Shown here: one piece after another, positions 1-5,470 of the stretch
Layout: every line of letters begins with the position of its first letter
Numbering within the stretch: the stretch's first letter is position 1
Source of the DNA: Caldifarciminota bacterium
GTDB taxonomy: Bacteria; Hydrothermota; 32-111; QNBC01
Assembly: GCA_023132105.1 (NCBI GenBank)
Contig: JAGLYS010000344.1
Location: 1 to 8,118, forward strand
Direction of reading: 5' to 3'
DNA: 8,118 nucleotides
Program-made: the position numbers and the translations under genes
Notes under the pieces: generated by a model
Seen by the model: the letters and a program-made list of their open reading frames with translations, nothing else
Told to the model about the DNA's origin: nothing
Databases searched by the model: none

Positions 1-242
1 TTCTCGGCTGGCATCTGATGTCTGGCGTCTATTCCTCCTTATTCGTGTAATTTGCATGTAATTCGTGAAATAAAATCAAAAAATTATTTCCCCTCCTCTT
101 AGTGAAATTTTTTCCAAATTCGTGAAATAAAGGTAAAAATGTTTTCTTCTCCTTAGTGTAATTCGTTCTAAATTTGTGAATTCGTGGTGGTTCTCCCTCT
201 CCGTGTTTAATTTCCCTTTCAGTGGTTTTTCTTCCTCGCCCT
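1..242 (-). repeat. Composite noncoding CACGAAT repeat element, copy A
   Basis: No gene is visible before 305. Read on the - strand, this stretch starts with an AGGGCGAGGAAGAAA-like head (228-242), passes through a purine-rich run and a CCACGAATTCACAAATTT block (187-170), and ends with a CAGACATCAG-type tail near 10-30. Inside it, ATTCGTGAAATAAA occurs exactly at 61-74 and 118-131 on the + strand, and the units between are similar, giving a tandem period of about 54-57 bp. The same parts recur at 5026-5280 and 7981-8118 in the opposite orientation. It has no coding potential. Function is unknown; it could be a nonautonomous dispersed element or simply expanded intergenic DNA. The outer boundary at position 1 is cut by the window. 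Confidence 0.8.
61..171. repeat. Two tandem ~55-bp units within copy A
   Basis: Unit 1 (61-117) and unit 2 (118-171) both begin with ATTCGTGAAATAAA, continue with an A/T-rich stretch, then a pyrimidine-rich CTCCTTAGTG-like block and an ATTxxTTCxAA end. A degenerate partial unit precedes them at about 31-60, and ATTTGTGAATTCGTGG follows. The spacers differ considerably, so these are old or fast-diverging repeats. Confidence 0.7.
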
Positions 243-269
243 CTTGGCTCTATCCTATTTTCGGTAATA

Positions 270-298
270 TTGACATATATTTATCTCTATGATACTAT
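270..298 (+). promoter_or_regulatory. Sigma70-type promoter of the permease operon, predicted leaderless
   Basis: A perfect -35 TTGACA (270-275), a 17-nt spacer and a -10 TACTAT (293-298) lie immediately before the ATG at 305. Only AACTTC separates the -10 box from the start codon, so transcription should begin at or next to the A of the ATG. An alternative -10, TATAAC at 296-301, would need a 20-nt spacer and would sit even closer. There is no room for a Shine-Dalgarno site. Confidence 0.7.
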
Positions 299-304
299 AA
301 CTTC

Positions 305-1234
305 ATGCATAAAAAGGATTGGTTATTAGCACTTCTATTGTTGCTTCCTGTATTAACAATCTTGATAATATTCAGATTTATTCCTATTATCTATGCATTT
401 ATTATTAGTTTTCACAAATGGGGTATAACAGGACCATCAAAATTCGTATGGTTTTCCAACTATATAAAGATTTTTAATGATGCAGTATTCTGGAGATCAC
501 TTGGAAACACATTTTATTATACGATTTTCTCCGTTCCAATGAACTTCATATTTTCTCTATGCCTTGCCCTTTTATTAAACCAAAAAGTGAAAGCTCTCGG
601 TATATTCAGAACAGTCTTTTTCTTACCAGTAGTAACATCTATTATAGCTGTTTCCATAGTTTTCAAGTGGATATATCATCCGCGAATGGGTCTTTTGAAT
701 TATATTCTATCGCTTTTACATCTCCCAACGCAAGTATGGCTTGAGGAAGCAAGAGGTATTTTCGAGATGATGTTTGGTAGCCGATTTCCTGTAAAGGGTC
801 CCAGTCTTGCCCTTATGTCTCTTATTTTTATGAGTGTATGGAAGAGTTTGGGTTATAATGTAGTTATATTTCTTGCCGGTCTTCAAAATATTCCCGATTA
901 TTATTATGATGCATCCAAGATCGATGGTGCAAACAGATGGCAAACATTCTGGAATGTCACATTCCCCCTCCTATCCCCTGTTTCATTTTATGTTCTGCTT
1001 ATAACAACAATTACCTCCTTTCAGGTTTTTGCATCTGTTTGGATGATGACAGGACCTCCTCCCGGAGGACCTCTTGGGACTACGAATGTAGCGGTTTATT
1101 ATCTGTTTGAAAACGCATTTACATATTTAAGATACGGTTATGCAAGTGCCCTCGCTTTTATTTTATTCATAATTATAATGACTTTTACAATAATTCAAAA
1201 AAATGTTACCGAGAAAAAGGTATACTATGATTAA
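305..1234 (+). CDS. ABC sugar-type transporter permease (MalF/UgpA-like)
   Basis: This is one of the two transmembrane subunits of a binding-protein-dependent ABC importer in the inner membrane, most like the carbohydrate permeases of the MalF/UgpA/LacF group. The 309 residues show about six hydrophobic segments (roughly 7-29, 73-93, 104-124, 168-192, 223-245, 277-297). The cytoplasmic EAA-type coupling loop that contacts the ATPase spans about 199-226, with D202-A203, the D207-G208-A209 core and a downstream FPLLSP. The stretch 137-165 between segments 3 and 4 looks about 15 residues longer than in typical small sugar permeases. The start is well fixed: an in-frame TGA lies at 290-292, 305 is the only ATG before the first membrane segment, and no Shine-Dalgarno precedes it. 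It overlaps the next permease gene. Substrate cannot be assigned, because the binding protein is not in the window. Confidence 0.93.
   Translation: MHKKDWLLALLLLLPVLTILIIFRFIPIIYAFIISFHKWGITGPSKFVWFSNYIKIFNDAVFWRSLGNTFYYTIFSVPMNFIFSLCLALLLNQKVKALGIFRTVFFLPVVTSIIAVSIVFKWIYHPRMGLLNYILSLLHLPTQVWLEEARGIFEMMFGSRFPVKGPSLALMSLIFMSVWKSLGYNVVIFLAGLQNIPDYYYDASKIDGANRWQTFWNVTFPLLSPVSFYVLLITTITSFQVFASVWMMTGPPPGGPLGTTNVAVYYLFENAFTYLRYGYASALAFILFIIIMTFTIIQKNVTEKKVYYD
1214..1220 (+). promoter_or_regulatory. Ribosome binding site deciding the second permease start
   Basis: AAAAAGG lies within the 3' end of the first permease gene, 6 nt before the ATG at 1227. It supports 1227 over the earlier in-frame ATG at 1203. 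Confidence 0.65.
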
Positions 1235-2063
1235 TATAAATCCTTTTAAGAAAACAAACAAACCTTTGATTTATTTTCTTCTTATACTCGGAGCTATTGT
1301 TATGATAATACCATTTTACTGGATGGTAACAACCGGACTTAAAACACCTCAAGAAGCTATTAAATTCCCTCCTTCGATTTGGCCGAAATCCTTTGTATGG
1401 AGCAACTTTGCAAAAGCATGGAGGCAGGCTAATTTTTCTATGTATATTATAAATACAATATTTATTGCTTTTACGACACTAATTGGTGTTTTATTTTCAA
1501 GTATACTTGGTGCATATGCATTTGCAAAACTAAAATTCAAAGGGAAAGACATATTGTTTGTTAGTCTTTTAGGCATTATGATGATACCGATGCCCGTATA
1601 CATTATTCCGGGATATCTTGTTCTAATGAAATTAGGCTGGATAGATACATATATGGCACTTATTATCCCCTGGACAGTAAGTGTTTTCAATATATTCCTT
1701 CTAAGGCAACATTTTAAAAGTATTCCGAATGAGCTATTCGAAGCAGCAGTTCTCGATGGATGTAACCACTGGCAATTTTTATGGAAAATACTTGTTCCAC
1801 TTTCCAAACCTGTTCTTGTCACAATTTCAATATTCAGTTTACTTGCTTCCTGGAATAGTTTTATTTGGCCTCTTGTTGTAACAAATAGCGATAAGATACG
1901 ACCTATTCAGGTCGGTCTTGCCTACTTTATGCAGGAGCAGAGCACTAATTATGTGTTATTATCCGCTGCATCTACAATAAGCGTGATTCCACTTATCGCA
2001 TTGTTTTTCCTTGCCCAAAAACAAATTATCTCAAGCTATGCCAGAAGTGGAATTAAAGGATAA
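1227..2063 (+). CDS. ABC sugar-type transporter permease (MalG/UgpE-like)
   Basis: This is the second permease subunit, expected to pair with the upstream product. The protein has about six membrane segments (roughly 14-34, 74-96, 107-130, 140-160, 195-216, 246-266) and a textbook EAA loop beginning at E172 (EAAVLDGCN, then LVPLSKP). The C-terminal YARSGIKG resembles the usual MalG-group ending. I place the start at 1227 rather than the in-frame ATG at 1203: AAAAAGG at 1214-1220 sits 6 nt before 1227, whereas 1203 has no Shine-Dalgarno and would add a charged 8-residue tail and lengthen the overlap to 32 nt. With 1227 the overlap is 8 nt and the product is 278 residues, a normal length. Translational coupling to the upstream gene is likely. 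No terminator is seen before the next promoter. Confidence 0.93.
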   Translation: MININPFKKTNKPLIYFLLILGAIVMIIPFYWMVTTGLKTPQEAIKFPPSIWPKSFVWSNFAKAWRQANFSMYIINTIFIAFTTLIGVLFSSILGAYAFAKLKFKGKDILFVSLLGIMMIPMPVYIIPGYLVLMKLGWIDTYMALIIPWTVSVFNIFLLRQHFKSIPNELFEAAVLDGCNHWQFLWKILVPLSKPVLVTISIFSLLASWNSFIWPLVVTNSDKIRPIQVGLAYFMQEQSTNYVLLSAASTISVIPLIALFFLAQKQIISSYARSGIKG

Positions 2064-2083
2064 CAGTTCGAATTCGCTCTATA

Positions 2084-2111
2084 TTGACAATCTATAATAA
2101 TATATTATAAT
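2084..2111 (+). promoter_or_regulatory. Consensus sigma70 promoter of tldE-tldD
   Basis: A perfect TTGACA (2084-2089) and a perfect TATAAT (2106-2111) are separated by 16 nt, giving a predicted transcription start near 2118 and a short leader. It begins only 20 nt after the permease stop codon, so the peptidase genes can be expressed independently of the transporter. A 12-bp perfect AT-only palindrome, ATAATATATTAT (2097-2108), fills the spacer and overlaps the -10; in such AT-rich DNA it may be chance. Confidence 0.8.
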
Positions 2112-2127
2112 TCTATATGAACTTTTA

Positions 2128-2133
2128 AAGGAG
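2128..2133 (+). promoter_or_regulatory. Strong Shine-Dalgarno for tldE
   Basis: AAGGAG ends 5 nt before the ATG at 2139. It contrasts with the absence of any such site before the first permease and mgtE. Confidence 0.8.
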
Positions 2134-2138
2134 CTATT

Positions 2139-3482
2139 ATGTATAATGAAAATTTCATTAAAGATATCGGGACAAAAATAATAGGTTATTCAAAGGCACA
2201 ACAAACAGAAGTTTTTATATATGGAAATTTATCATCCTTATCTCGTTTTAGTGAGAATGAAATTACCCAAAATGTTACTCAGGAAGATATCAATATATCC
2301 GTAAGGGTTATTCATAATAATAGGATAGGGAAAGCTACAACAAATAGGATTGACGATCCGTCATTGAAACAACTTGCAAGTAATGCTTTTGAAATTGCAC
2401 TATTTCAAAAAGAGGATAAATTAATCACTCCTCTACCGGGACATCAGGAATATGAAGAAATTAAGGATGCGTATGATAAAGAAACAGCAGATTATTCTGC
2501 TATGGACAGAGCAAAAGCAATCAAATCCGTAACGGATGAATGTGAAAAGCAAGAAATTAATGCCGCTGGCATATTTTCGAATAACACAGCATATATATGC
2601 CTGATGAATTCCAAAGGACTATATGCTTACAATAAATTTACAGGAGCTGAATTCTCTATCACAGCCACTAAGAATAAAAGAGCCGGATGGGCTGAAAAAA
2701 TAGCAAAAAAGGTAAAAGACATTAACACTTTGGATATTGCAAATATAGCTATAAAAAAATCGATTAACGGACAAAATCCTTCTGATATCGAGCCGGGAAA
2801 ATATACCGTTGTTTTGGAACCAGCTGCAGTAACCGATTTTATGTCATATTTAGGTTTCCTTGGATTCGGGGCTCTTTCACATATTGAGAAGAGAAGCTTC
2901 TTTTCAGATAAAATTGGAGAGAAAGTGTTCAGTGATAATATAACGATCTCAGACGATGCATATTATCCTATATCTCAGGGAATTCCGTTTGATTTTGAGG
3001 GAATGCCTCGCAAGAGAATTACACTGATAGAAAACGGTGTGTTAAAAGGTATTGTATATGACTTGAAAACAGCTAAAATAGCAGGAACAGAATCCACAGG
3101 ACATGGATTACCTCAACCGAATGAATATGGACCAATGCCACTGAATTTAGTATTGAAACAGGGAAATGCTACAATACAGGAAATGATAGAATCAACAAAG
3201 AGAGGATTACTTATAACACATTTTCACTATACAAATGTTTTAAACCCCAAAGAAATGATACTTACCGGAATGACAAGAGACGGAGTTTTTCTCATAGAGA
3301 ACGGTGAAGTGAAAAACCCTATTAATAATATGAGGTTTACCGAAAGCATTCCTAATATATTCAATAATGTTGAGATGGTTGGAAAAAAAGCCATTCTTCA
3401 ATCTTCATTCTTTGGTGATGGTTTTGTAATCCCCGGACTAAAGGTGAATAATTTCACATTTACAAGTAAAACGGATTTCTAA
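2139..3482 (+). CDS. tldE: TldE/PmbA, non-catalytic subunit of the TldD/TldE metallopeptidase
   Basis: The 447 residues belong to the PmbA/TldD family and match the usual TldE (PmbA) length of about 450. The N-terminal domain (about 1-100) carries the family's SVRVIHNNRIGKATTNR-like strand. The central part (about 215-320) includes the EPAAVTDFMSYL and GALSHIEKRSFFSDKIG stretches. The C-terminal part has RGLLITHFHYTN (355-366) and ends near GLKVNNFTF. There is no HExxxH motif, which identifies this as the TldE partner rather than TldD. In characterised bacteria TldE forms a cytoplasmic complex with TldD that degrades unfolded peptides and can trim modified peptide precursors such as microcin B17. 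The tldD gene follows after 10 nt, with its Shine-Dalgarno overlapping this stop codon, so the two subunits should be made together. The start is supported by a strong Shine-Dalgarno. Confidence 0.93.
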   Translation: MYNENFIKDIGTKIIGYSKAQQTEVFIYGNLSSLSRFSENEITQNVTQEDINISVRVIHNNRIGKATTNRIDDPSLKQLASNAFEIALFQKEDKLITPLPGHQEYEEIKDAYDKETADYSAMDRAKAIKSVTDECEKQEINAAGIFSNNTAYICLMNSKGLYAYNKFTGAEFSITATKNKRAGWAEKIAKKVKDINTLDIANIAIKKSINGQNPSDIEPGKYTVVLEPAAVTDFMSYLGFLGFGALSHIEKRSFFSDKIGEKVFSDNITISDDAYYPISQGIPFDFEGMPRKRITLIENGVLKGIVYDLKTAKIAGTESTGHGLPQPNEYGPMPLNLVLKQGNATIQEMIESTKRGLLITHFHYTNVLNPKEMILTGMTRDGVFLIENGEVKNPINNMRFTESIPNIFNNVEMVGKKAILQSSFFGDGFVIPGLKVNNFTFTSKTDF

Positions 3483-3492
3483 GGAGTATTTT

Positions 3493-4959
3493 ATGAGAAA
3501 ATTTACCGATTTAGCTTTAAATACAGCTAAAAATTTGGGGGCAAGCTATTGCGATATTCGAATAATCAATACTGAATATGAAAATATAAAGACAAGGAAC
3601 GGGGAAATAGGATCTATCGATAAATCCGAAACAATGGGCTACGGAATAAGGGTTGTAATCGATGGTGCATGGGGGTTTGCTTCATCAAGTTTAATAACAA
3701 AGGAAGGCATTGAAAACACAACGAAAAAAGCAGTAGATACCGGAAAAGCAAGTGCTCTTACAATTAGAAATAGGGTAAAATTGGCTCCTGAACCTGTATA
3801 TAAAGACAAATGGACTACCCCCTATATAATAGATCCCTTTAAGATTGAATTGAAGGATAAACTCAATTTATTATATGCAGCAGATGAAATATTAAGAAAA
3901 GATAAACGAATTATAATAGCAACGGGTAATCTTAGTTTTTTAAGAGAACATCAATGGTTTGCAAATACCGAAGGTAGTTTTATAGAGCAAATACTTCTAC
4001 GAAGTGGAGCAGGTATATCCGCAACAGCCATTGGTGATGATGTCCAGATTAGGAGTTACCCCACATCATTTGGCGGGCAATATATGTCTATGGGATACGA
4101 AATGGTCGAATCCCTTAAATTGCTGGACAATGCCGAACGAGTTAGAGATGAAGCAATAGCATTAACAACAGCAGATCAATGCCCTCCTGGAAAGAAAGAT
4201 CTTATACTTGGAACAGGACAACTCGGATTACAAATACATGAATCGGTCGGGCATGCAACGGAACTTGATAGAGTTCTTGGTATGGAGGCAAACTATGCCG
4301 GCACTTCATTTGCTACAATTGAAAAACTAAACAATTTCAAATACGGAGCAAATATAGTAAATCTTGTTGCAGACTCTACAATTCCAGGTGGACTCGCAAC
4401 AATTGGATACGATGATGATGGTGTTCGTGCTCAGCGATGGCATATTGTAAAAAATGGGATACTCTCAGGATATTCGACAAGCAGAGAATTAGCTCACACA
4501 ATTCGTGAGAACAGATCAAGGGGTAGTAATAGAGCAGATGGATATAATAACATACCAATAATTAGAATTACGAATTTGAGTCTTGTACCCGGTGATTGGA
4601 CACTTGATGATCTAATATCGGATACCGAGGATGGAATCTATATGGATACAAATAGGTCATGGAGTATTGATCAGAGGAGATTGAACTTTCAATTCGGAAC
4701 CGAGATTGCATGGGAAATTCGAAATGGCAAAAAAGGCAGGATGCTAAGAAATGCCAATTACCAGGGAATTACACCTGAATTCTGGAATTCCTGTGATGCG
4801 ATATGTGATGAGAAACACTGGCAATTAATAGGTGTTCCTAACTGTGGAAAGGGACAACCGGGACAAAGAGCAGAGATGAGCCACGGATGTTCCCCAACAA
4901 GATTTAAAAATATAACAATAGGCGTTGGGCAAAAAGGGAACACATCAGAACAGGTATAG
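3493..4959 (+). CDS. tldD: TldD, catalytic zinc metallopeptidase subunit
   Basis: The 488 residues match TldD, whose usual length is about 480. The HExxxH zinc-binding motif is present as HESVGH (H249, E250, H254). The family's third zinc ligand is a cysteine near the C-terminus; C451 in NCGKGQPGQ is the best candidate, with C466 in SHGCSP a second nearby cysteine. The N-terminal domain (about 1-120) includes the conserved IRVVIDGAWGFASS region. Known family role: with TldE it forms a chamber-like complex that cleaves short unfolded peptides, and in some bacteria it processes leader peptides of modified peptide products. No peptide precursor or modification enzyme is visible here, so a housekeeping peptide-degrading role is more likely. 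AAGGAG at 3481-3486 overlaps the tldE stop codon and sits 6 nt before the ATG, indicating tight co-translation. Confidence 0.94.
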   Translation: MRKFTDLALNTAKNLGASYCDIRIINTEYENIKTRNGEIGSIDKSETMGYGIRVVIDGAWGFASSSLITKEGIENTTKKAVDTGKASALTIRNRVKLAPEPVYKDKWTTPYIIDPFKIELKDKLNLLYAADEILRKDKRIIIATGNLSFLREHQWFANTEGSFIEQILLRSGAGISATAIGDDVQIRSYPTSFGGQYMSMGYEMVESLKLLDNAERVRDEAIALTTADQCPPGKKDLILGTGQLGLQIHESVGHATELDRVLGMEANYAGTSFATIEKLNNFKYGANIVNLVADSTIPGGLATIGYDDDGVRAQRWHIVKNGILSGYSTSRELAHTIRENRSRGSNRADGYNNIPIIRITNLSLVPGDWTLDDLISDTEDGIYMDTNRSWSIDQRRLNFQFGTEIAWEIRNGKKGRMLRNANYQGITPEFWNSCDAICDEKHWQLIGVPNCGKGQPGQRAEMSHGCSPTRFKNITIGVGQKGNTSEQV

Positions 4960-4981
4960 ATAATATCACCCTCACCTCAGT

Positions 4982-5033
4982 CCTCTCCCTGCCTACGCCG
5001 AGGCTTCGGCAGGCAGGCCATCAAAGGGCGAGG
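4982..5033. repeat. Palindromic repeat CCTCTCCCT...AGGGCGAGG with nested hairpin
   Basis: CCTCTCCCT (4982-4990) pairs with AGGGCGAGG (5025-5033) over 8 of 9 positions. The intervening sequence is dominated by a separate GC-rich hairpin (4988-5017). The arrangement resembles a widespread type of small palindromic intergenic repeat into which a second hairpin has been placed. Confidence 0.6.
4988..5017. repeat. GC-rich bulged hairpin 1 (CCTGCCT/AGGCAGG arms)
   Basis: The outer arms CCTGCCT (4988-4994) and AGGCAGG (5011-5017) and the inner arms GCCGA (4997-5001) and TCGGC (5006-5010) give a 12-bp stem with a 2-nt AC bulge and a GGCT loop. It begins 28 nt after the tldD stop. No T-run follows it, so it is not a standard terminator. 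It shares its outer arms with the hairpin at 5405-5436. Confidence 0.75.
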
Positions 5034-5280
5034 AAGAAAGAGAAAGATATCCACAACGAATGCACGAATAATTGGGAATAGACATCAGACTTCAGCCGAA
5101 AAGGGAAGGGAGGGAATAACCACGAATTCACAAATTTGTAACGAATTACACAAAGAGAAGAGAGGGAATAATTATTGCTTTTATTACACGAAAGAAATAA
5201 CCAAGGAGAGGAGAGAAGAGGAGAGGGGATAAATTTTAAACTTTTATTTCACTAATTGAAACTAATTGCACGAAAGAGAA
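5026..5280 (+). repeat. Composite CACGAAT repeat element, copy B (two joined copies)
   Basis: The head GGGCGAGGAAGAAA (5026-5039) matches copy A inverted. It is followed by a shortened CACGAAT body, then a GACATCAGACTTCAG-type tail (about 5082-5100), and then a second body starting with CCACGAATTCACAAATTT (5120-5137). The block 5120-5151 matches the inverse complement of 156-187 at 30 of 32 positions. A purine-only run (5203-5229) and TTTATTTCACTAATTG (5241-5256) continue the second body. The order head, short body, tail, body suggests a deleted copy joined to a fuller one. Confidence 0.75.
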
Positions 5281-5281
5281 A

Positions 5282-5301
5282 GGCAGACACAGGGGTCTGC
5301 C
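5282..5301. repeat. Short hairpin repeat GGCAGAC/GTCTGCC
   Basis: GGCAGAC (5282-5288) and GTCTGCC (5295-5301) form a perfect 7-bp stem around ACAGGG, followed by CCCTACA. This looks like a known style of dispersed bacterial repeat that is often mistranslated as QTQGSAPT. No T-run follows it. Confidence 0.65.
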
Positions 5302-5305
5302 CCTA

Positions 5306-5339
5306 CAATTTCAATTTGCAATTTGCGATTAACGATTTA
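5306..5339. repeat. AATTTGC-type short tandem motif
   Basis: A run of CAATTT, CAATTTG, CAATTTG and CGATT units followed by AACGATTTA forms an imperfect 7-8-nt direct repeat between two hairpin elements. No function is suggested by the sequence. Confidence 0.45.
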
Positions 5340-5343
5340 CAAA

Positions 5344-5440
5344 AACGACCATGTCATTGCGAACGAAGTGAAGCAATCTCACAAGGGTAAATATAGATTG
5401 CTTCACCTGCCTGTGCGTATTCGCACGCAGGCAGGTCGTT
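5344..5440. repeat. Long palindromic repeat interrupted by a second hairpin
   Basis: GTGAAGCAATCT (5368-5379) and AGATTGCTTCAC (5395-5406) form a perfect 12-bp inverted repeat around a 15-nt loop, and AACGACC (5344-5350) pairs with GGTCGTT (5434-5440) outside it. The left arm between these (5351-5367, ATGTCATTGCGAACGAA) has no partner on the right; a GC-rich hairpin (5405-5436) stands where its complement would be expected. The left arm resembles the widespread GTCATTGCGA...GCAATCTC repeat, often mistranslated as VIANEVKQSH. Confidence 0.7.
5405..5436. repeat. GC-rich bulged hairpin 2 (CCTGCCT/AGGCAGG arms)
   Basis: ACCTGCCT (5405-5412) pairs with AGGCAGGT (5429-5436), and GTGCG (5413-5417) with CGCAC (5422-5426), giving a 13-bp stem with a 2-nt GC bulge and a TATT loop. 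The outer arms are the same as in the hairpin at 4988-5017, while the inner stem and loop differ. Confidence 0.75.
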
Positions 5441-5452
5441 TCATTAATGAAA
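5439..5452. repeat. Perfect palindrome TTTCATTAATGAAA downstream of rlmN
   Basis: This 14-bp perfect palindrome lies about 20 nt past the rlmN stop codon, between the rlmN end and the GC-rich hairpin. It could form a weak cruciform or hairpin, but no T-run follows on the - strand, so a terminator role is only possible. Confidence 0.4.
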
Positions 5453-5470
5453 TTTACTATTAACTATTCT

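Larger units (their letters stand above)
4960..5470. other. Convergent intergenic region made of stacked repeats, no gene
   Basis: This 511-nt gap separates the 3' ends of tldD and rlmN. I see no believable gene. From left to right it holds a CCTCTCCCT...AGGGCGAGG palindrome with a GC-rich hairpin inside it, two joined copies of the CACGAAT composite element, a GGCAGAC/GTCTGCC hairpin, an AATTTGC-type short repeat, and a long palindrome containing a second GC-rich hairpin. No hairpin is followed by a T-run on either strand, so no clear intrinsic terminator can be named, although the stacked stems could still stop converging transcripts. Confidence 0.8.

Noticed and set aside
61..187. CRISPR array
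   Set aside because: The repeated cores are only about 14 nt and degenerate, the spacers between them resemble one another, and no cas genes are present.
1203..1226. Earlier in-frame ATG for the second permease
   Set aside because: It has no Shine-Dalgarno and would add eight residues before a normal N-terminus; the ATG at 1227 has AAAAAGG 6 nt upstream.
1349..1822. Open frame of 157 codons on the - strand
   Set aside because: It is antisense to the core of the second permease, including its EAA loop, and its translation has no recognisable features.
3493..4959. TldD as part of a modified-peptide biosynthesis cluster
   Set aside because: TldD/TldE can process such peptides in some bacteria, but no precursor peptide, modifying enzyme or exporter is seen around it in this window.
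4988..5017. Intrinsic terminator for tldD
   Set aside because: The hairpin is strong but is followed by CCATCAAAGG with no T-run; it shares its arms with a repeat hairpin elsewhere, so repeat origin explains it better.
5266..5463. Open frame of 65 codons on the + strand in the convergent gap
   Set aside because: It runs through three different repeat families (its translation contains the repeat-derived strings QTQGSAPT and VIANEVKQSH), has no Shine-Dalgarno, and resembles known false predictions over such repeats.
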